Assembly (NCBI GenBank): GCA_032164245.1
Contig: JAVMKO010000005.1
Coordinates: forward strand, 59,753,442-59,817,441
From: Sternotherus odoratus
Taxonomy: Eukaryota; Chordata; Testudines; Kinosternidae
Length of the DNA stretch: 64,000 nucleotides
Direction: 5' to 3'
Below, one piece after another: positions 59,079 to 64,000 of the stretch. Position 1 is the first letter of the stretch. Each line of letters opens with the position of its first letter. The notes beneath the pieces are model-generated. The model saw nothing but the letters and a program-made list of their open reading frames with translations. It was not told the origin of the DNA and searched no databases. Made by a program: the position numbers and the translations under genes.

Positions 59079-59710
59079 GATGAAGAGTCAGAGGCTTTAA
59101 TGCCATGAAATATGGGCAGTTACTTGAAGATTATTTACTGTGACAGATATGGAAATTTTCCTCACATCCTTGGAGAGCTTACTGTATTAAATTTAAGTAT
59201 CTTTGGAGTCCATTGTATTCAATGCACAATGTATGTATTATTGTGGGCCAGGATTGCATGTAACCTCTCCAGAGCAGAGACGTGCAGCCTGGGAATTTAA
59301 AGGACTATAATGAAAATGTGCCAAATAAGACTGGACCGTGGGACAATAAGTGTGAAGTGGATTTCCTAGGGAGAGGTCAATGCAAATTCCTCCCCTCAGG
59401 TTATACAAAATCCAAGTCTTTTGAAGCTAAACCTTGAAGTATGGATCATTGCCTGCTGATTACCTGTTCCCAGAGAGTGGAGATCAAAGGCCTGATATAA
59501 AGAAACAGCTGAACTGCTCCGAGTTCTAGTTCTAAATGAGACAGGTATGAACCCAGTTGTGAATTTTTAAGGATAGACGCCTAGTAGAGTGGTGGCTGAA
59601 GCTGGGGTTGACTTTTGGTAACCATTTTAGTACGTGTAGGTTCTTTTATTATTTTAATATGTTTTCTCTTTAAAGTCATCACCATAACAATAAATTTACT
59701 TGCTTACAAA
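59079..59710 (+). other. DYDC2: Probable DYDC2 last exon (3'UTR, or alternative C-terminus)
   Basis: Acceptor TTTTTAACAG ends at 59078. Joined to exon 3 it is untranslated. Joined directly to exon 2 it stays in frame and adds DEESEALMP before a TGA (59106-59108). AATAAA at 59689-59694 would end the transcript near 59710. Confidence 0.55.
59689..59694 (+). terminator. DYDC2 candidate poly(A) signal
   Basis: AATAAA in the sequence CATAACAATAAATTTAC. No earlier AATAAA is seen between 59079 and here. Confidence 0.45.
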
Positions 59711-60407
59711 CGGCTGTATTGTAACTTGTAACTGCTGGCAATTCATATTGGCATAGATCACACACACTGTCGTGCCACCACGTCACAGTTTCAGGGTAAC
59801 TGCACCTGTATTCGCAGGCTATGGCCCACCAAAGGCACCCACTTGAAGGTTTCTGGCTCCTTAGCCATCACTTCTCTTGGGTGAAGACCTGCATCTCTTT
59901 CCCTCCTAACTGTGGTTTTTTAAGCTACTTTACACCGTGATATTCCCAGCAAGCCAGACTGCCTAAAAGAGCCAGTGTCTGCACTTTGCTTTTCTCTCCA
60001 CAAACTATGAACAGTAACTGCCAGCAATTACAAGTTACCACACGGTGCTTTGAATTTCTAGGCCTCACGGCACATCTCCCCCCCTCCCAGTCCACAATAA
60101 CATATAAAAGTTGCATTTAGTACAGTGGACCCCAAAGATGCCTTAAACGTAATTCAGTATGGTCTCTCAGAAATATACAGGAAATGTCCATATCTGTAAC
60201 ACTTACATTTTAGTACTACATTTGTTATATATGGAGTCCGCTTTTTTAAAGGTGCCTTAACTTGTATCCTTCATTTGCTCATGCAGATTATACTATTTGC
60301 ATGATCCAATGACTGTGCAGCCAAAGTATATGGTAGAATTAGAAGCCACATTTTAAAAACTTGAGGCTAAAACAAAGAAACAAAAGCTAACACACTAAAA
60401 AAATTAT
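59711..60407. other. Intergenic DNA after DYDC2
   Basis: No exon or confident repeat recognised. Confidence 0.5.
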
Positions 60408-60683
60408 TAACTATGACTGTCAAGTGATTAAAAAAATAATGTTCATAGAATATCAGGGTTGGAAGGGACCTCAGGAGATCATCTAGTCCAGGGGTCTCCA
60501 AACTTTTCAGCCCGAGGGCCGCATTAACTATCAAATAGCAGTTCGGGGGCCGACAACACACTCGAGGTCCAAATAAAAAAGAATCAAAACATGGATGTTG
60601 TTTTTAATTATTTATTTAATATTATTTTATTCAGTTATTATTTAATAACACATTGGGGGGTGGGGGACTCTCCTTCCTTTGGG

Positions 60684-60795
60684 GGTTTTAAGGCCCCGCT
60701 TGACCAAGCCCCGGCTGGGATGATTTTGTGGGGGTCGGTCCTGCTGTGAGCAGGGGGTCGGACTAGATCCCTCCTGAGGTCCCTTCCTTATAGCA
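60684..60795 (+). repeat. CR1 3'-tail fragment inside the hAT
   Basis: GCTTGACCAAGCCCCGGCTGGG ... AGCAGGGGGTCGGACTAGATCC is the CR1 3' end, or the tail of the same SINE family, in plus orientation. Confidence 0.75.
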
Positions 60796-61032
60796 AGGTA
60801 AGGGGGTGGGGGGGTTGGCTAAGGGGGCAGAGGGTCTCGGGGGGTGAAGAACAGGGGGGAGTTTGTGCGAGTCCCAGGGGGAGCGGGGGGGTGGATAGGG
60901 GTCAGAGCAGACGGGGTTGGATGGGGGTGGGGTCCCGGGGGGTGATTAGGGGGAGGGGGTGTCAGGGGCAAAGGAGCAGCGGGGTTTAGATGGGGGGGTA
61001 AGGTCTTGGGGGGGTTAGGGGGTATCTGGAGA

Positions 61033-61240
61033 GAACCCCCCAAGGACCCCCGCCCAACCGCCCCAGGACCCCCACCCAGCCCCCCTGGACCCTCTCCCCC
61101 AAGAACCCCCCAGGACCCCCGCCCAACCGCCCCAGGACCCCCGCCCAGCCCCCCTGGACCTCCTCCCCCAAGAACCCCTCAGGACCCCCGCCCAGCCCCC
61201 CTCCCACAAGAACCCCCCAGGACCCCTTCCAAACCCCCCC
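61033..61240. repeat. GC-rich minisatellite, ~68-bp unit
   Basis: Roughly three units built on AGGACCCCCGCCCAACCGCC and AGCCCCCCTGGACC... CCCCCAAGAACCCCC. Read on the minus strand it gives glycine-rich repeated open frames, which are not genes. Confidence 0.85.
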
Positions 61241-61261
61241 CCCCGACCCTCACCTCCCCAG

Positions 61262-61620
61262 TCCTAGCCCCGCCCCCCCGGCCCGGTGCCTCGCGCCCAT
61301 TGGCTCCCGGCGCTGGCCGTCCGCGTCAGGGCGCGTCCCGATTGGTTCACCGCGCCCGGCGGGAGGGAACGCGGAAGCCGGCGCGAGACGGAGAAGGGGG
61401 CGCGTGGGTTCCGCGGTCCTCCGGGGCATCGAGGCGGCCGGCTAGAGCGGCCCGGCCCTCCCGCCCGGCACCATGGAGACGCCGCGAGGGCGAGAGCGGG
61501 AGCCCGTACCGTAACCATGGAGACGGCCGGCCGGAGCGACGGGCGCGCGCAGGGCCAGGCGGAAGTGACGCTGCTACCTGGAGGGGGCGGGACCGGAAGT
61601 GCGGTAGACAAAAAGATCTC
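61262..61620 (+). promoter_or_regulatory. Promoter-like CpG block carried by the hAT
   Basis: Two inverted CCAAT boxes (ATTGG at 61299-61303 and 61341-61345), ETS/CRE-like GGCGGAAGTGACG (61558-61570), GC box GGGGGCGGGAC (61583-61593) and CCGGAAGT (61593-61600) lie within 360 bp. ATGs in good context are at 61473 (14-codon frame) and 61517 (52 codons, ending in the hAT terminus). This is the make-up of a housekeeping CpG-island promoter. Function is inferred. Confidence 0.5.
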
Positions 61621-62220
61621 CACAGGCCGGATGAGAGGGCCTCGCGGGCCGCATCCGGCCCGCAGGCCGTAGTTTGGAGACCCCTGATCTAGTCCAACCC
61701 CCTGCTCAAAGCTGAACCAATCCTCAATTAAATCATCCAATAGATTTTGCCCCTAAATGGCCCCTCAAGGATTGAACTCACATCCCTGGGTTTAGCAGAC
61801 CAATGCTCAAACCACTGAGCTATCCCCCCACTCCCAAACTCTTAAACACTAATAGAATACAATTTATTTAAATATTTTTGGATTTTTTTACATTTTTAAA
61901 TATACTGACTTCAATTAAAACAGAATACAAAGTGTACAGTGCTCACTTTATATTTTTATTACAATTATTTGCACTGTAAAAACAAAAGAAATATTTTTCA
62001 ATTCACCTAATACAAGTACTGTACTGTAATCTCTTTATCATGAAAGTTGAACTTACAAATGCAGAATTATGTACCAAAAAAAAATTGCATTCAAAAATAA
62101 AACAATGTAAAACTTTAGTGCCTACAAGTTCACTCAGTCATATTTCTAGTCATTCAATCACTCAAACAAACAAGTTTCTTACCATTTGAATGAGATAATG
62201 TTGTCTGCTTCTTGTTTGTA

Positions 62221-63250
62221 ATGTCATCTGAAAGTGAGAATAGATGTTTGCCTGGCACTGTGGTAGCCGGTGTTGTAAAATATTTATGTGCCAGATGCAC
62301 TTAAGATTTGTATGTCTCTTCATGCTTCAACCACCATTCCAGAGCATACATCCATACCAGTGGTGAGCAACCTGCGGCCCGTCAGAGCAAGCCACCAGAC
62401 TGTTTACCATTTGTTTACAAGCCTTCAATTCTTCCCACAGCTCCCATTGGTCGGGAATGGCGAACCGCGGCCGCTGGAAGCTGCGGGCAGCCGTGCAAAT
62501 GTAAACAAACAGGCTGGCAGCCCACCAACCGCTTGCCCTGATGGGCCGCAGGTTGCCTACCACTGGTCCATACTGACAGATGACAGATTCTGCTCGATGA
62601 CAATCCAAAGCAGAGCAGACCGACACACATTCATTTTCATTCTCTGAGTCAGATGCCACCAGCAGGTTTATTTTCTTTTTTTGGTGGTTCAGGTTCTGTT
62701 GCTCTTTTAAGACTTCTGAAAGCATGTTCCACACCTCATTCTTCTCAGATTTAGGACGGATTCTTAAACGTTGGGTCCAGTGCTGTAGCTATTTTTAGAA
62801 ATCTCACATTTGCACCTTCTTTGCATTTTGTCAAATCTGCTGTGAAAGAATTCTTAAAACAAACATGTCCTTGGTCATCATCCGAGATCACTATAACATG
62901 AAATATATGGAAACCTGAGGGTAAAACAGAACAGGAGACATACAATTCTCCCTCAAAGAGTTCAGTCACAAAATTAATTAATGCATTGTTTTTCTTAACA
63001 AGCATTATCAACATGGAAGCATGTCCTCTGGAATAATGGCTGAAGTACGAAGGGGCCTACGAACATTTAGCATATATGGCATGTAAATACCTTGCAATGC
63101 CAGCTACAAAAGTGCCATCCGAATGCCTGATCTCATTTTCACATGACATTGTAAATAAGAATCAGGCAGCAGTTTCCCCCCAAGATGTAAACAAACTTGT
63201 TTGTGTTAGCAACTGGCTGAACAAGAAGTAGAAATGAGTGGAATAGTAGG
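62221..63250. pseudogene. hAT transposase C-terminal pseudogene with internal inversion (copy B)
   Basis: 62221-62350 and 63011-63250 run in plus orientation, as in copy A. The part between (about 62574-63010) reads in minus, where an open stretch includes LKIATALDPTFKN (the hAT LDPRFK block), then VWNMLSEVLKEQQ and NLLVASDSENENE. Stops and frameshifts remain. A hAT MITE (62358-62565) sits at the left breakpoint. Confidence 0.8.
62358..62565. mobile_element. hAT MITE, 208 bp, TIR CAGTGGTGAGCAACCTGCGGCCC-like
   Basis: Inverted ends CAGTGGTGAGCAACCTGCGG and CCGCAGGTTGCCTACCACTG (one change) flanked by ATCCATAC (62350-62357) and GTCCATAC (62566-62573), an 8-bp duplication with one change. Confidence 0.93.
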
Positions 63251-63620
63251 CTCTAAAGTTTTACATAGTTTTGTTTATATAAAAAAACCTACTTTTGTAA
63301 GTTACTTTCACAATAAAGAGATTGCATTACAGTACTTGTATGAGGTGAACTGAAAAATACTATTTCTTGTTTATCATTTTTATAGTGCAAATATTTGCAA
63401 TCAAATATAATAATATAAAGTTAGCACTGTACACTTTGTATTCTGTGTTGCAATAGAAATAAATCTATTTGAAAATGTAGAAAAGCATCCAAAATTTTTT
63501 AATAAATTTCAGATGGTATTCTATTAACAGCGTGATTAATCACAATTAATTTTTTTAATAATGATTAATTTTTTGAGTTAATCGCATGAGTTAACTGTAA
63601 TTAATCAACAGCCCTAACTA

Positions 63621-64000
63621 ATATGTAAGGAAACATTCAGGCCAGTTTAAACTCAAAATGAGGCAGAGAGTTTGTCATTAAAAAGAACTGCACTAAATTT
63701 TGCCAATAAAATTTTACCAAATGATTATAGCAGAAGTTCTAAAATATATAGAAGAATTCATATCAATGAGACAATTTACATGATTTTTTGAACTAGTAGA
63801 TTTTCTCATAGATAAGTAATGATTATATTCAATATAAAATTGTAGAAACTGAGTTATTCTAATTAAGTTATAACAAATGTACATACAGATGACATCATAT
63901 TCCTTACAGCTAAGCCCTGAACACGCTGCTTGCACCTCTTATTATAGAGGGCTTGTGAAATGGCTTTTCGTGATTGTACGTCTAACTTACTGGTTAGGAC
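63621..64000. other. Right end of window, no feature seen
   Basis: AT-rich DNA. The next gene in the human order, PRXL2A, has no exon visible here. Confidence 0.5.

Larger units (their letters stand above)
60489..61686. mobile_element. hAT MITE, 1,198 bp, carrying a promoter-like CpG block
   Basis: Inverted ends CAGGGGTCTCCAAACT match those of 11872-12106. A perfect 8-bp duplication ATCTAGTC (60481-60488 and 61687-61694) flanks it. Contents in order: a typical hAT end, an AT-rich tract, a CR1 3'-tail fragment (60684-60795), G/C-rich tandem repeats (60790-61240), then a CpG-dense block (61262-61620). No transposase. The block has two CCAAT boxes, ETS and GC boxes and two ATGs in good context. 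Confidence 0.93.
60440..61830 (-). mobile_element. tRNA-derived SINE with CR1-like tail, split by a hAT
   Basis: On the minus strand the element opens with a tRNA-like head, GATAGCTCAGTGGTTTGAGC (A box) and GAGTTCAATCC (B box), followed by an unrelated body and a tail GGACTAGATGATCTCCTGAG...CCAACCCTGATATTCTATG that matches the CR1 3' end. Tail and head are separated by the hAT at 60489-61686. This head-tail pairing is that of the turtle tRNA-Lys SINE family mobilised by CR1. Pol III promoter boxes are near-consensus. Confidence 0.85.
60414..63614 (+). mobile_element. hAT relic with decayed transposase (copy B), heavily nested
   Basis: The left end TGACTGTCAAGTGATTAAAA and the right end TGATTAATTACAG-like (read inverted, with CAGCCC at 63609-63614) are inverted repeats. 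The shared TAACTA flanks both sides (60408-60413, 63615-63620). It contains a SINE (60440-61830), a short hAT MITE (62358-62565) and a transposase fragment whose middle (about 62574-63010) is inverted relative to its flanks and to copy A. Confidence 0.8.

Noticed and set aside
61006..61740. 228- and 158-codon open frames in the hAT
   Set aside because: They run through a minisatellite and end in the TIR. Only the promoter-like make-up of the block was kept as a finding.
61740..61830. tRNA gene
   Set aside because: Has A- and B-box-like sequences but is joined to a CR1-like tail and lacks a sound tRNA fold, so it is a SINE head.
63621..64000. First exon of PRXL2A expected to the right
   Set aside because: No matching coding sequence seen before the window ends.
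1..64000. CRISPR arrays, operons, phage or plasmid features
   Set aside because: The sequence is vertebrate nuclear DNA with spliced genes; no spaced direct repeats of that kind occur.

Overview
The window is nuclear DNA from a vertebrate, most likely a turtle. The genes have short exons (78-219 bp) in multi-kilobase introns. The repeats are sauropsid in type: CR1 LINE 3' ends, a tRNA-derived SINE with a CR1-like tail of the kind known from cryptodiran turtles, ancient MIR copies, many hAT and Harbinger-type MITEs, and a probable Penelope-like element. Turtle is an inference from the SINE and the repeat mix; the genes alone only say amniote.

Gene content is three genes in the order known from the human 10q22-q23 region: MAT1A, DYDC1, DYDC2. 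MAT1A (minus strand) enters with coding exon 1 at 18443-18536 and runs leftward through exons 2-6 to 417. The last three coding exons lie beyond the left edge. Exon lengths (94, 78, 123, 113, 144, 219 bp) and phases join to 257 residues of methionine adenosyltransferase. DYDC1 (minus, five coding exons, 45077-48577) joins to a 178-residue Dpy-30-motif protein. DYDC2 (plus, three coding exons, 54622-57761, with a probable 3'UTR exon at 59079) joins to 125 residues. DYDC1 and DYDC2 are head to head, and their first two coding exons have identical lengths (147 and 123 bp). A CpG island at about 52.25-53.03 kb lies between them and is the likely shared promoter, spliced to the coding exons through non-coding leader exons.

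Layout: 1-18.9 kb, MAT1A with MIR, CR1 and hAT insertions in its introns, including a hAT nested in a reversed copy of its own family. 18.9-45 kb, gene-free, filled with repeats: hAT MITEs, a CR1 with reverse-transcriptase remnants, a Penelope-like element inside a MITE, a Harbinger-type MITE, and a decayed hAT transposase. 45-59.7 kb, DYDC1/DYDC2 with the CpG island. 60.4-63.6 kb, a layered nest: a 3.2-kb hAT relic containing a SINE, which contains a 1.2-kb hAT MITE, which carries a CR1 tail, a GC-rich minisatellite and a promoter-like CpG-rich block.

The most unusual observations are the promoter-like cargo inside the 1.2-kb hAT element, the internal inversion of the hAT transposase relic at 62.3-63.0 kb compared with the copy at 33 kb, and the self-nested hAT in MAT1A intron 1. 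In the genes, MAT1A has Gly where mammalian liver enzymes have the nitric-oxide-sensitive Cys, and DYDC2 has an early stop one base before a splice donor. All family assignments come from reading the sequence; no database search was possible.
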